A stretch of 64,000 nt of DNA from Chinchilla lanigera (lineage: Eukaryota; Chordata; Mammalia; Rodentia; Chinchillidae): NCBI RefSeq assembly GCF_000276665.1, contig NW_004955402.1, positions 8,512,291 to 8,576,290 of the forward strand, written 5' to 3'. The notes under the pieces were generated by a model. The model searched no databases. It was not told the origin of the DNA and worked only from the letters and a program-made list of their open reading frames with translations. Positions within the stretch are counted from its first letter, which is position 1; every line of letters begins with the position of its first letter. This document shows, piece by piece, positions 10,848 to 22,700 of the stretch. Position numbers and translations under genes: made by a program.

Positions 10848-10998
10848 TTTCCTTTTCTCCCTTTCCTTCTTCCCTCACTCTCTCCCTCCTGCCCATCTTT
10901 CTTTTACTCTCTTTTTCCTTTCTGTCCTCCTCTCCTCTGCTCCCTTTTTCTCTTCTCTCCTCTCCCCCCCTCCCCCGCCTCTCTTTTTTTTTTTTTCT
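10848..10998 (+). repeat. Polypyrimidine tract
   Basis: About 151 bases of C and T with only about seven purine interruptions. The cleanest part is 10940-10976. It abuts the A-tail side (here T) of an antisense composite SINE. Long homopyrimidine tracts can form triplex DNA. Confidence 0.85.
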
Positions 10999-11184
10999 GT
11001 GGTACTAGGGATTGAACCCAGGGCCTACTCACTGAGCTACACCCTCAGCCCTTTTTTAATTTTTGAAACAAGCTGTGGCTAACTTCCTAAGTTGCTCAGG
11101 TGCTTAGACTAGGCTCAAACTTAGAATCCTCCCGCCTCAGCCTCATAGAGTGGTGAATTATAGGCATGAAGCACCATACCCTGG
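10985..11184 (-). mobile_element. B1-ID composite SINE, antisense
   Basis: The left part is a reverse-complemented ID piece ('gtggtactagggattgaacc', 'actgagctacaccctcagcc'). It is followed by a reverse-complemented B1 ('gttgctcaggtgcttagac', 'cctcccgcctcagcctc', 'tataggcatgaagcacc'). In element orientation the order is B1 then ID, the same order as at 16945 and 45498. Confidence 0.75.
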
Positions 11185-12739
11185 TACAAATGCATATTTT
11201 TCAAAATTGATACATTTACTAACTTCTCCCAAGCAATGTAAAAATATACAATCTTACTGATAATGCTAAAAGCTGTATTTTTCTTCATCTGTAATTGGTC
11301 ATTTTTTGCTATAAGAAGCTGTTCTGTTCTTGACATTCTGAGACCTGTTGTGGTAAATAGGGCACATATTTTAAATACACATATATAAACTGAAAAGTGT
11401 ACTATATACACAGTAAACATCATATAGCATATATGTACACAGTATATTAATATAGACATTGTAAATATAACATAGTATATAGTAAGTAGAAACGTAACAG
11501 AAATTCCATTTGCAGTTGCACAAACACATTACCTGTTCAATGAGCAACGGGTGCACTCATTTTTAATGTGTCAAATGTAACCCACTAAGCCGGAACTGCC
11601 CTATCACCATGTCCTGACTCACCATAGCCTGTAAACAACTGTGGAGTGAGCCCTCCTTACCGTTCTACAGTCAGGAGTTGTACTTGGAGTGCAAAGGCCC
11701 TCTCCCTACCTTTAGTCTAGGTGTGAGAAGATCTGGGCACCTCCCGTGGGTGGAGCGGAAATGCTTTGTTCTGACAACATTCTAAGTATTCTCTTTCCTC
11801 TGGGCTCAGAGTTACACATTTCTCAACATCAACTCTAAAACTCATACTATCACTGTGATCTCTTGCTGGCCAACCCATCCAGATATTCATATTTGTAATT
11901 TGTAATATTTCATGCTTCCTTTCCATTATCCTTGCAGTGTGTGTCTAGATTATTTTAATCATTTATTGTTCCAGTTTATACATCTGTGTCTCCCAAACCA
12001 TATTCTTTTATGTCAGTGACTAAAGTTCTAAACCCAGAGAGGCTGAAATGTTCCTTCTCAGTAACATTTGCATGCTTTGTATTGAGAACAAACTTGGGAG
12101 GGGAAAGGAAGGGAGGCAAGGGGAAGGAGACAGATTAAGATGTATGATGACTTCCCAAGACAAACGTGATCTTCTCTGAGCATGTATTTAAAAAGTAAGG
12201 ATCTGCAGAAAAACACAAGTATTATAAGAGCAAAAGAAAAAGGGAAAGAAATGGATGAAAACACTTTGGAAAATTTCAATAAAAATATGAGAACAGAAGT
12301 TGTTTTTCTGAGCATCGGGCCTAGTACTTTTAAATAATTTGCAGATTATCCTTCAGAGAATTAAGGACCAGGGTAAAATGTCTAAAAATACATATTCTTT
12401 CATTTTTCCAACTACATTCTTTGAGAGATTCTAGATATAGTTTTAATTTAACATAATTAATAAATAGTTTTGAACATTGATACTGTTGTAGGAACTTATG
12501 GATAGATCAGAAAAGCTGACTTTGCTTATTTTTAATTGAAATTGCTCATGTAGCTCTTCCTATATGACTTTTATTTATAAAAGGAGCTCATTGAAATTGA
12601 AGATATGACCCAATCCTCCTTTCCAAGCTTTTAATTCTGTACCTTCAAATGCAAAGAACAATTGTATATTCAATTTATGTTGTCGATCACTGTCTACTCT
12701 TGGATTGTGGGGTAAAATTTACACTTGTATTTTTAAAAA
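11185..12739. other. AT-rich sequence, no clear feature
   Basis: No gene recognised. 11580-11760 is somewhat GC-richer ('tgtcctgactcaccatagcc') and may be an old repeat of unknown type. The minus-strand frame at 11121-11459 is dominated by AT-rich codons and overlaps the composite SINE. Confidence 0.4.
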
Positions 12740-12910
12740 CTAAATTTATTGAGATAAAGTTTAAATTCTACACAACTCACTAATGCAGTGTCTTAGTCTG
12801 TTTACAGGATTGTGTACCATTACTGGAATCTGAGTGTCTTTTCTTTACCCCAAAATAAATCCCCATCCGCACTCACAGCCCCTCCTGTCCCCTTTCCACG
12901 TCTGAGCTCC
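12740..12910 (-). mobile_element. Ancient LINE-1 3'-end fragment, antisense
   Basis: Sequence follows the familiar antisense L1M pattern. It has 'aaatttattgagataaagtt', then 'gtaccattactggaatctgag', then 'accccaaaataaatccccatcc' and a C-rich end ('cccctcctgtccc'). Divergence is high, so this is a mammal-wide old copy. Confidence 0.55.
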
Positions 12911-13585
12911 AGCCTTAGCATACTTTCTAGGAAGCCTTGCAACATGGAAGCTATTTTCTTGTTTTCAGGGAGTTTCCAGAATGGTAAAGAGAGATAACAT
13001 ATCAATAACTATACGAATATTTCCACCAGCTTTTCTGAATAAAACAGAAACCCAAAGCAGTAGAGACATAACGAAAACAAAACATATTTGTTTGGTCACA
13101 TAAAAGGAGTCAGGAGGTAGAAAATCCAAGGATGACCTGCCAGCTGCATGAAATTACTAGAAATCCTACCTGCATCTACTTTGCCACATCTGATTTCTGT
13201 TCTCTGATCATCCTACCACAAAATAGGAAAGCACCGGCTCTTAATAAAAACAAACAAGAGGTGAATAATACAGTGTTGAAAAGCACCCTCTAGCCTGGCT
13301 GTTCACTCAGTCTCCGCTGAGCACCCTTCAGTCACAGGAAATCCTAAGCTTTACGGCTAAATGAATTTCCAACTTGAATTAAAATTAGAGCTGAATGCTA
13401 AAAAATTAATTCCATCATTAATTAGATGAAAATTATTAGATTCTGGATTCTCAGGAAGAAAGATTTGAAGCAAATGTTTGACTTTAAAAAATAAGTACTA
13501 CTGTAAAAGAAGAGGAGAAAAATCTTCTATGGGAGTTCAGAGACTAGAGAGATACTACTTCTAGCTAGGTGGATGAGGCAAACAT
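12911..13585. other. Unique sequence, no feature seen
   Basis: No recognisable repeat or coding segment. Confidence 0.45.
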
Positions 13586-13728
13586 TTCTTTTTTTGATTC
13601 TGTGTCTCACTTCGTAGCTCAGGCTGGCCTTGACCTCATTATGCAGTCCAGGCTGGCTGCAGATTTGTGGCAATCTTCCTTCCTCAGCCTTGCAGGTTCT
13701 GAGACATCCACCATGCATCATCACATCC
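13586..13728 (-). mobile_element. B1 SINE, antisense
   Basis: Reverse-complemented B1 with 'tctgtgtctcacttcgtagc', 'tcaggctggccttgacctc', 'cagtccaggctggctgcag' and 'caatcttccttcctcagcc'. Both quasi-duplicated 'aggctggc' units are present. Confidence 0.75.
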
Positions 13729-14149
13729 ACCAAGGCAAAGACCTGAGGATAAGGGAAATTTTCATACATTGGTGGGGGGCGTATATCTAATCAGAGGGAA
13801 CCTCAGTAGCAATTAGAGCTCAGAGTCCACATGGAAACAAGGTCAGAGAAGGCTTATTTCCCTCCTTCTCCGTTGTCTTCAGGTTTACATAGCTCCAGAC
13901 AACTCTATAGGGGGATTTTCCATTATAATAGAGTCAAGAGGTCAGAAAAGGCACTCCCCTATGAAATTACAATTTAACTAGTAAGCAATTATTTTTTTAA
14001 AAAAATCATTTACAAATCTTTGGAAATTTTCCTAACAGCATATAGCAAAAATAACATTTATTCAAGACAATATACTAAATTTCTATTTATTTCTGATATG
14101 CATCAATGACTATATTATGCACATTAGTGTGTTTTCTAGTAGGTTTATC
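13729..14149. other. Unique sequence, no feature seen
   Basis: No recognisable element. Moderately AT-rich. Confidence 0.4.
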
Positions 14150-14760
14150 TTGCTTATGTTTACTGTATTTCTCTAACCTGTATGAACAGCATTCATAAAA
14201 TTTGGAAATTTTTCATCTATATTTTGCAAATATTTTGTCTCCCTCTTTATTTCTAGGACTTCATATAAATAATAGTTTGATATTATTCCGCTGACTACTG
14301 ACACTTTATAACTTCTATTCTTCTTAATTTGTTCCTGTGAGCTTTATTACAGTTATTTTCTATTCCTGTGTTCAAGTTCACTCTTCTGATCTTTTCTTAG
14401 AAAGTCTAATTTATTAATATCATCCAGTGTTTTCTTTCTCTTAACCTCATTATATGTGTCATCTCTTTTTTTGTTGTTGTTTTTGTCTTTTGGAGATAAA
14501 GTCTCACTATGTAGTTCAGGCTGGCCTTAAGCTCACTTTGTAGCCCAGGCTGGTCTCAAACTCACAACAATCCACTTGCCAGGTTTTATATTTCAGCTCT
14601 TGATGTTACACCCAAGACCTGCTTCTGTATTTCTTCTCTCTTCTTCATGTTGATGGCTTCTTTTTCATACTTGAATATATGACATGGAAGAACAAGGTAT
14701 TTAATGCATTTTCTGTTAATTTTATCACCTTTTACTTCTGAGTCAGTTCCTCTTGATCAC
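14150..14760 (-). mobile_element. Ancient LINE-1 3'-UTR-like fragment, antisense, with nested B1
   Basis: The T-rich sequence runs through 'aaatttttcatctatatttt', 'tctccctctttatttctag', 'tattcctgtgttcaagttc' and 'tcttctctcttcttcatg'. It resembles the antisense 3' UTR of old L1M or HAL1 elements. A B1 splits it at 14468-14577. Confidence 0.45.
14468..14577 (-). mobile_element. B1 SINE, antisense, truncated
   Basis: Begins with a T/GTT-rich run (the reversed A-tail). It continues with 'ggagataaagtctcactatg', 'ttcaggctggccttaagctc', 'tagcccaggctggtctcaaa' and 'cacaacaatcc', and stops early. It closely resembles the B1 at 7291. Confidence 0.8.
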
Positions 14761-14844
14761 ATTTTTTTCTTCGTTCTATCTCATATTCTAACGCTTCTTT
14801 CTAGTTTCTTTGAAATGCACAGTACCTAATCACTATCTGCAGGT

Positions 14845-15018
14845 ACCATAGTGCTGTTAGACAGCTGTTCCCCATCTCTGCCCCCTCGCTGTTTCTACCA
14901 GAACCTGGTAACCACCGTTCACTCTCAACTTCTAGGAAATCAAGTTTTTAAGATCCAACAAATGAGTGAGATCATGTGTTACTGGCCTTTCTCTGCTTGG
15001 CTTAATATAACCCATTGG
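14845..15018 (-). mobile_element. Ancient LINE-1 fragment, antisense
   Basis: 'accagaacctggtaaccacc', 'ctcaacttctaggaaatcaa', 'aatgagtgagatcatgtgtt' and 'ttctctgcttggcttaatat' match the order of antisense L1M 3'-end sequence. It is interrupted on the right by an ID SINE. Confidence 0.65.
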
Positions 15019-15119
15019 TGGGCTGGGAATATAGCTCAGCGGCACAAGGGCTTGCCTGGCAAGCGCGAGGTCCTGAGTTTGATTCCCGGTACCAACCCCC
15101 CCCACACCAAAAACCATTA
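15019..15119 (+). mobile_element. ID SINE, sense, intermediate age
   Basis: Complete ID body: 'ggctgggaatatagctcagc' (box A-like TAGCTCAGCGG), 'ggcttgcctggcaagcgcg', 'gagtttgattcccggtacc' (box B-like), then a C/A-rich tail. It differs from the youngest copies at 36528 and 38305 ('ggcacaagggcttg' versus 'ggcaaaagcgcctg'). It is inserted in an ancient L1 fragment; 'cccattggtg' and 'accattaataat' may be its eroded flanks. Confidence 0.9.
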
Positions 15120-15589
15120 ATAATATCACATTGTAATACAAATCTAGAAGATAAATTTACAGTTCAAATATATAGTGTATATAAGATCATATTCTTATTT
15201 CTTTAAATGCTGTTGAAATAAAACAAACTATAATACCATATTATGTTTGTTATGTATACTGACAGTAATAGAGTAAGTGATAATAGAATTAAACCGTTAA
15301 AATATCTTAAATAAAATACCATGATATTAATGTAATCTTCTTGATGTTAATGGTGCCTATTGTAACAGAATAACAACTACTAAAAATGTAAAATGGTACA
15401 AGAAAAAGATAACAGAAAAGACATAAGTAGAAAAATGTAATAAGATGAAGAAAAGAGAAAAATGTGTGCATTATATCTTTATATCCTATCCGTATATCAT
15501 ATACATGAAACAAGGATGTGTAAGGGATAAGGGAAAATACACTCCATGTTGCAGTTAAAGTCAAGATATATAAACTAGACACAGTTATG
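15120..15589. other. AT-rich sequence, no clear feature
   Basis: Very AT-rich. Possibly more ancient LINE-1 but too degraded to call. The minus-strand frame 15307-15582 is low-complexity and not gene-like. Confidence 0.4.
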
Positions 15590-16713
15590 CACTATTTACA
15601 AAAGAAACATTTTAGTTACTAAAGTAAAAATAGATTGCAAAAGAAGAATGGAAAGCATATTCTATATGAGATCAAGTAATGAAATATTGAAGAAAGTACA
15701 TTAATATAGACAAAATAGATTTCAGCAAAATGTGTATCATCATACTTACAGAGGGCTAATTCAATAATCATAACATGGTGAATTTATTAAGAAGATAAAA
15801 AATTGAAATATGTGGATACCTCATGTCTGATCTTTAAAGCACCTGAAGCAGAATTTTTTGAGATAATAAGATATATCCAAGTTCATAATTTTCAAGAAGT
15901 TACATGTTTTTTCATAACTGAAACATATCTAAGGGGCAGAAGGTCAACTGAGTCTATGAACTACTTTCATTTCCTGAATATTTCTATTCATACAACATGA
16001 AACTCAAAAACCAAAGAATAAGTATCTCCAGTGGCACGTGGAATGTTCACCAAAGTAGAAAATAGTTTCTCTCAATTTGAAATATTAAATACATAAGATA
16101 TATTCTTTCCCCATAACAAAACTGTTTTAGAAATCATAGATTAAATCTTAGTTATACATTGGTTAAAAATAAAAATATGATACAGAGAATAGCTTCAAAT
16201 CGAAAAAAGCAAATAAACAGCAGCTTCAATGATACCTGTAAAACAAATGATGTATGTATGGAACAAAAATGTGCTTAGAAGTAAATTGAAAGTTTTACTT
16301 TTAAATTGAAAGACTTCAACAATTTACTTTTTATCATAAAAGCTATAAACCAATAAATATGAAGTAAATACAATTTAGAGACATCAATAAAAATGTCAGT
16401 TGAGAAAAACAATAGTAAAAACTAAAAAAGAAAAAGTTGTTTCTTTGAAAAGATAAATAAATTAGTTAATATTTTGCACAACTGATCAAGAGAAAAAGCT
16501 TTGAAAACAAATTACTCATACAAGAATTAAAAGACAGAATATTACAAGTCTTATGGACAATTAAAGTAAAATAGGAGGTGGCATAATAACCAACATTCCA
16601 CTGGAAATCTTGACAGTTTGGGAGAAATAAATATAGACCTTGAAAAATAATACTGAAGCTGACCAAAAAAAAATTGCATATCCTTTTGTCACTTAAGGGA
16701 ATTTAGATCACTA

Positions 16714-16803
16714 TTTTTTTTTTCTTTTTGGTACTGGGAATCAAACTCAGGACTTTACACTTGCCAGGCACGTGCTTATGCCATTGAGCTATATCCCCAG
16801 CCC
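16714..16803 (-). mobile_element. ID SINE, antisense
   Basis: T-rich head, 'tttttggtactgggaatcaa', 'cttgccaggcacgtgcttat', 'gccattgagctatatcccca' and 'gccc' form a complete reverse-complemented ID of moderate divergence. Confidence 0.88.
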
Positions 16804-16874
16804 TACATCACTGTTGATAATCTTCTCCAAAAGAAAACACCAGGCCAAGGTCATTTCACTGGTAAAATTCTTTC

Positions 16875-16945
16875 AGTTATATAAGAAGGGAAAAAATCTC
16901 AAAAAATCTCAAAAATCTCAAATTATATAAGAAGGGAAAAAATGT
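16875..16945 (+). repeat. Short local direct repeat
   Basis: 'ttatataagaagggaaaaaa' occurs twice, near 16877 and 16923, about 46 bases apart. Between them, 'aaatctca' is repeated three times. This is a small replication-slippage-like expansion next to the composite SINE. Confidence 0.8.
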
Positions 16946-17145
16946 CTACCAGACATTTGTGGTAGAAATCTGTAATCCAAGCACTCTGTGAGGCTGAGGC
17001 AGGAGGATTGAAAGTTCAAACTCAGCTTAGGCAACATTACTGGCTTTGTCAGAACCTGAATCAGAATTAAAAGTTTTGAAAGGGCTGGGGATATAGCTCA
17101 GTGTGAAGTTTGTAAGTTCAATCCTCAGTACCAAATAATTTTTTT
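16946..17145 (+). mobile_element. B1-ID composite SINE, sense
   Basis: The B1 part has 'atctgtaatccaagcactct', 'gaggctgaggcaggaggatt' and 'gtcagaacctgaatcag'. It is followed at 17082 by an ID part ('gggctggggatatagctcag') that lacks the central section before 'aagttcaatcctcagtacc'. A T-rich tail follows. Same B1-then-ID order as other composites here. Confidence 0.78.
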
Positions 17146-17900
17146 TGAGGTATAAAAGATTTTAAACCCTTTGATTTGAACCAACAGAATTCTTGAAACA
17201 GAACAAAGATATTACAATATACTTTCATGAACATAGGAAAACATTCTTAACTATAAGGAAGAAATAAGTGTGTGCAAGATAATGTGTATAATTAATATGA
17301 TTTATCCCAGTAATATGCATTTATTTTGACGTTAAAAAATCTATAATTAATTAATATCTACTTGGAAAACTATGAATGTAGATCCTGCCTCACAGAACAC
17401 ATAAAAAGCAATTTAAAATGTCATAAACCTAAGTGCAAGAGTAAATCTATAAAACAGAAAAGAACATAGGAAAGAATCTTTGTAACTCTGAATTAAGCAA
17501 AAGTACTGGAAATATGACATCAAAAATACAAAAAACAGGAAATATTGATAAACCAGATTTTATAAAATTAAGTGTTTTTGCCTTTCAAAAGCAATAGAAG
17601 GCATGAAGGAGAGGAGGAAGGTGTGGAAATGTGCTGTGTAAGTGCACCAACTCCCCGTGATGAATGGAATGGTTATCTACTACAATCACGTATTAATAAA
17701 TTCTTTAAAAGATTAAAAACTACCATTTCAAAATTGGAAAGGCAGACTACATGTTGGAAGAAAACATTTGCAAATCATATAACTGATTAGACACTCCAAA
17801 ACATCACAGAAAAAAAGTAAAAGTTCTAAATAAATATTCCTTGATAGAAATAATTAAGATTTAAATTCTTCTCAGAATAATTTATGAATTCATTTGAATA

Positions 17901-18559
17901 CTAACCCTACATTCTCCAAATGTTTTTAATGCAAATTTATGAATTGATTTTATATAATTAAATTTTCACAAACTGTTTTTACAGTGAACTTCATGATGTT
18001 GTAATGACCATGAAGATTTAGTAATGATATTTTTAGTAGGTTTATCATATATATCCAAGTTCTCCCCAACACTATTCTTTTATTCTTTAAGACTTCCCAT
18101 AGAGACAATCATGCCATCAGGGGACAAAGACAGTTATATTCCTTTCCTTTCAATATCTATACCCTTTCTTTCCTTTTGTGTCATTATTGATTCTAGTTCA
18201 CATGGCTAAAGATGGCAAATTAATAGTTACCTCAGTTTGTCATTTCCTAGGCTGTGTTTAACACTATTGTTATTGCTGGTCATACTGTTTTAGCTAAGGT
18301 GCCATAATTATTCTAATCAGTTGTTCTTCCTTGTGTACCAAGACTGAGATCGCAAAAGGGTAATAAAAAATATGATAGGCTAGTGCCAAAAAACAAGGGG
18401 CTGGGCCAAGTAGGCAGCAAATTCTCATTCCCAATAAATTGAAGAAGTAGGATCTTGCAACAGACTCAAAACCCAAAAGCCAGATATACCTGGAAGACAC
18501 TTTTGAGATGTAGTCATTTCCTAAGAGTTATAAATACTAGTAATAAAGGTGCTCACCAT
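17901..18559. other. AT-rich sequence, no clear feature
   Basis: No gene recognised. It lies between the ancient L1 remnant and the next LINE-1. Part of 18430-18559 may be 5' sequence of that LINE-1. Confidence 0.4.
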
Positions 18560-18608
18560 AGGCAATTTATGAACATCAAGCCTGGAAATAAACTAAACAA
18601 AATAAAAA

Positions 18609-19690
18609 ATGAAAAGACACTTAAACCAGATAGAGCCTGAGACATCCAACTCACCAAAGGCAAACCCAGGTGTCACTGAGATGGAACAATCCAAAAGCCA
18701 CCTACCAGGACTCTCTGAAGTGGCAACAACAGAAGTAGCAAAGCAAATGAATAAGGCTCTAGAAGAAGTCATATCAGAAATAATTTCTTAGATAAGTACA
18801 GAGTGGTTGACCATAATGAAAGACATGCTTAGTGACTCTAGAGCAGGTACAGATAAAAAAAAAATAGGTGCTTAGGAGAGTGATGAAAACAGTGAATGCC
18901 CAAAAGGAAAAAACTGTAATCCATAAAACTGATTCAAACAGAAATCCAGGAGATGAAAAATTCCATTGAAAGTCTATGGTGCAGCATGAGCCAATGTGAG
19001 GGCAGAATCTCAGATAAAGGAGACAGGATTGCAGTTAGCGATCATGAAAAGGAAGATTTCTTGAAAATAACAAGGGACCACAAAAAATCATTTTAGTAGC
19101 TGCTAAATGATGCAAATAAGAATAACATAAGTTTGATCAGAGTTAATGAAAAAGTAGAAAATAGTGCAAATGACATTTAAAAACCTTTTCACAGATGTCA
19201 TGGCAGAAAACTTACCTGGCAGGGAAAAAGAATTTGACTTACATATAAGTGAGACATATAGATTCTGATTAACCATGATCCAAAAAAAAAAAAAAAAAAA
19301 ACCCACAAGGTATATAATAGTCAATATCCAGAACATTCAACACAAGAACAGAATATTAAAAGCTGTTAGAGAAAAGAAGCAAATCACTTCCATAAAAAAG
19401 CCCATTAGAATCAAACCAGACTTCTCAACACAAACCTTCAAGTCAAGGAGAGCTTAAAGTATTTTAAGCCCTAAACAAAAATAACCCCCAACCCAGACTG
19501 ACGTGCCCTGCAAAGTTATCTTTGAAAATTAATGGAGAAATAAGATATCTCCATGACAAAAAACACCTTAACACCAAACCAGCAACCCAAAATATTCTGA
19601 ATGGCATTCTAGACAGAGATAACCAGGATTACAACTCCATGAACATGAACAAAATGAATAAAACAGGCAAGCAATTAAGCAGAGGGAAAA
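18609..19690 (+). pseudogene. LINE-1 ORF1 remnant
   Basis: ORF1 encodes the RNA-binding trimeric chaperone of LINE-1. The open part at 18609-18791 contains LSEVATTEVAKQMNKALEE, parallel to EMIATEVKKQLHQAIEE in the antisense copy. At 19275-19457 the C-terminal domain reads AVREKKQITSIKKPIRI followed by DFSTQT, as in mammalian ORF1 C-terminal domains. Downstream, CPAKLSLKINGEIRY is visible in another frame near 19507-19550. Stops and frame changes separate these blocks; a run of about 20 A's near 19279 adds slippage. Not functional. Confidence 0.8.
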
Positions 19691-19719
19691 AATAGAAACC
19701 AATAACAGGAAATAATGTG

Positions 19720-22700
19720 ACAAGGATATCAGTACATATCAGTTACAACCATCAACATTAATGGTCTTAATTCTCCAATCAAATACTGGCAGAATGGATT
19801 AAGCAAGATCCAACAATATACTGCGTACGAGAAACACATTTATTTCAAAAAGAAATTCATGACTAAAAGTCAAAGAATGGAAAATAATACTCCACGTGGC
19901 ACAAACCCAGACAAAAACGTTGGTAGCTATACTATATGCAGACAAAGTGGATTTCAAGCAAAGACTGTTTAAAAGAGACAAAAGTTCACTATATCCTTAT
20001 AAAAGTAACAATCCAACAGGAAGAGATAATAATCATAAGTATATATGTACCAAATACCTGTGCATCCAACTATATAAAACAAATATTAACAGATATAAAA
20101 AAATCAAATAAGCACTAATACATTCATATTGTGGGATCTCAATAGCCCACGTTCACAAATAAAAAGATTAACTCGACAAAAAAATCAACAATGAAATATC
20201 AGAACTGAACCAAACTTTTGAACAAATGGACATAGTAGATGTCTACCCAGTATTCCACCCTACAACATCAGAATACACTTTCTTCTCAGCTGTATACAAG
20301 ATTCTGTCCAAAACAGACCACATAATAGCTCATAGAACATGCTTAAGTAAGTGCAAAGGAACTAAAATTATCCCACTCATATTATCAGACCATAGTGCAA
20401 TGAAATTGGAAATCAAGGTAAAAGAAACCACAAAAACTTCATAAATGCATGGAAATTAAATAACACCATGGTGAACAATCAATGAGTCACAGAGGAAATT
20501 AAAGAAGAAATTAGACAGTCTATACAACTAGTACAATAAACTGAAACATATGGGGCACAATGAACACAGTCCTAAGAGGGAAATTTATAGCAGGGAATAC
20601 CCATATCAGGATAACAGAATGAGAGCAAGTAAACAATTTAATGTTGAACCTCAAACTTCTAGAAAAAGAGCAGGCTAAGCCAAAAGCTCATACCAGGGAC
20701 AAAATTATTAAGATCAGAGAAGAAATTAATGCAATGGAAACTAAAACATACTATAAGGAATCAAGGAATTGAAGAGTTGGGTCTTTGAAAGATTAAGTAA
20801 AATCAGCAAACCTACAGCCAACTGTCTTAGTTTCTTTTCTCTCATTGATGAGGCAAAATACCCAACACCCAGCAGTTAAAGGAGGAAAGGTCTATTTAAC
20901 TCACAGTTTGTGGAGGTTTCAGTCCATAATCAGTTGGATCCAAGATCTAGTGCCATGGCACAGGGGCAACCATTCAAGGCAGTGGAAGACAGAAAAAGCA
21001 ACAAGAGAAAAAGCAGGGAGAGCAAACCTCTATTCCTCCCTTGTATTTTAAACAGGCTACCCGCCCTGTAGTAGGTTTAGAATTCACATCATCTCCCTGC
21101 GCTCCTCTTGCACAGGCTCAGGATGTTTACAAACGGAGGACTCTGGCCCCCTGCTGAGTCACTTGGTTAATCTTCTAAATTTCTTAAGCTGACACAATGA
21201 ATCAAACATTACAACGTCCTGGACCATAAACAGCCATTCTAGGGCATGTCCTGTACACCCCAGCATGTAGAGCTGCTGAGTCAAACTTCTAAGCTTCTCA
21301 AGTTGACGCAACATGTCAACCATTACATCAACCTTATCAAAACAAGAAAAGACCCAAATCCATGCAGTTAGAAATAAAAAGATGACCTCACAACAGATCC
21401 TTCAGAAATCCATGATATAGCTGTGTACACTTTGAGAACTTGATCCTAATAAGATGAAAAACACAGAGTAAGTAAACAGATCCCTAGATATATATGAATT
21501 ACTAAAACTGAATCAAGAAATATAAAAATTTTTAATAAACCAATATTGGTTAATGAAATTGAAGATGAAAGTAAAACCTACCAACAAAGGAACGCCCAGG
21601 CCCTGACAGATGCACTGCTGAATTCCACAAGAAATTCAGAGAAGACTTCATGCTACTACTTCTAAAAATCTTTAATGAAATTGAAAGGGTAATAATACTC
21701 CCAAATTTATCCCTGAAAGCACACATCACCTTAATACCAAAACCAGACAAGTATCTAATAAGAAGGAGATCTCCCCAACCTCCCTAATGAACTTAGGCAC
21801 AAAAATCCTCAATAAAATACTGGCAAACAAAATGCAGCAAATTATCAAGAAGATAATTATACACTATGATCAAGTAAAATTCTTCCCATGGATTCAGGAA
21901 TGGTTCAACATACATAAATCAATGACTGTAATACACCATACTAACAGAGACAAGGAGAAAAATCATATGGTCATCTCAATAGATGTGGAAAAAGTATTTG
22001 ACAAAGTCTAATACCCATTCATGATAAAGAAAAAAATTTTTCAGAAAATTGGAATATATAGTCTCTATCTCAGTCTGATAAAATCCATTTATGGTCAACC
22101 AACAGCCAATATCTTACTAAATGAACAAAAACTGAAAGCTTTTTCTCTAAATCAAGAATAAGAGAAAGATGCCCACTGTCACCACTCTTATTTAATATTT
22201 CTCTGGAAATGTTAACCAGAGCAATTAGACAAGAAAAAGAAATAAAAGGAATAGGGATAGGAAAGGAAGAAGTTAAATTATCATTGTTTGCTGATGACAT
22301 GATACTCTACCTAGAAGATCCCAAAAACTAGACCAAAAGACTTCTAGATTTCATAAACAAATTCAGTAGTGTGTAAAGTCAATACACACAAATCAATAGC
22401 ATTCTTACACACAAATAATAAACTCACTGAAAGAGAAATTAGTGAACCCACACTTTTCACAATAACATTCAATAAAATGAAATACCTACAAATCCATCTT
22501 ACAAAAGAAGGAAAAGACCTCTACAATGAAAACTACAGTACTCTGGAAAAGGACATTGATAGGGACCTCAGCAAAAGGAAGAACAGCCCATGTTCATGGA
22601 AAAAACCAATATAGTGAAAATGGTCATACTTCCAAAACTGTTATGCATATTTAATGTAATCCCAATAAAAATTCCAACTGCATGTCTCACAGTATTAGAA

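Larger units (their letters stand above)
15590..17900 (+). mobile_element. Ancient LINE-1 ORF2 remnant, sense, with nested SINEs
   Basis: Several blocks line up with old L1M ORF2. 'gacaaaatagatttcagcaaa' (about 15709) matches the endonuclease region. 'ggaaagaatctttgtaactc' and 'ttgataaaccagattttat' (17470-17570) match the C-terminal part. 17750-17790 reads TTCWKKTFANHITD, like the WEKIFANHISDKGL block of L1 ORF2. All frames are broken. Antisense ID (16714) and B1-ID (16945) insertions interrupt it. Confidence 0.55.

Noticed and set aside
15019..15119. Possible functional tRNA gene
   Set aside because: Box A and box B-like sequences are present. However, the body is an ID SINE with an A-rich tail, the acceptor stem does not pair, and related copies are dispersed.
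16875..16945. Target-site duplication for the B1-ID composite at 16946
   Set aside because: Both copies of 'ttatataagaagggaaaaaa' lie to the left of the SINE, so they do not flank it.
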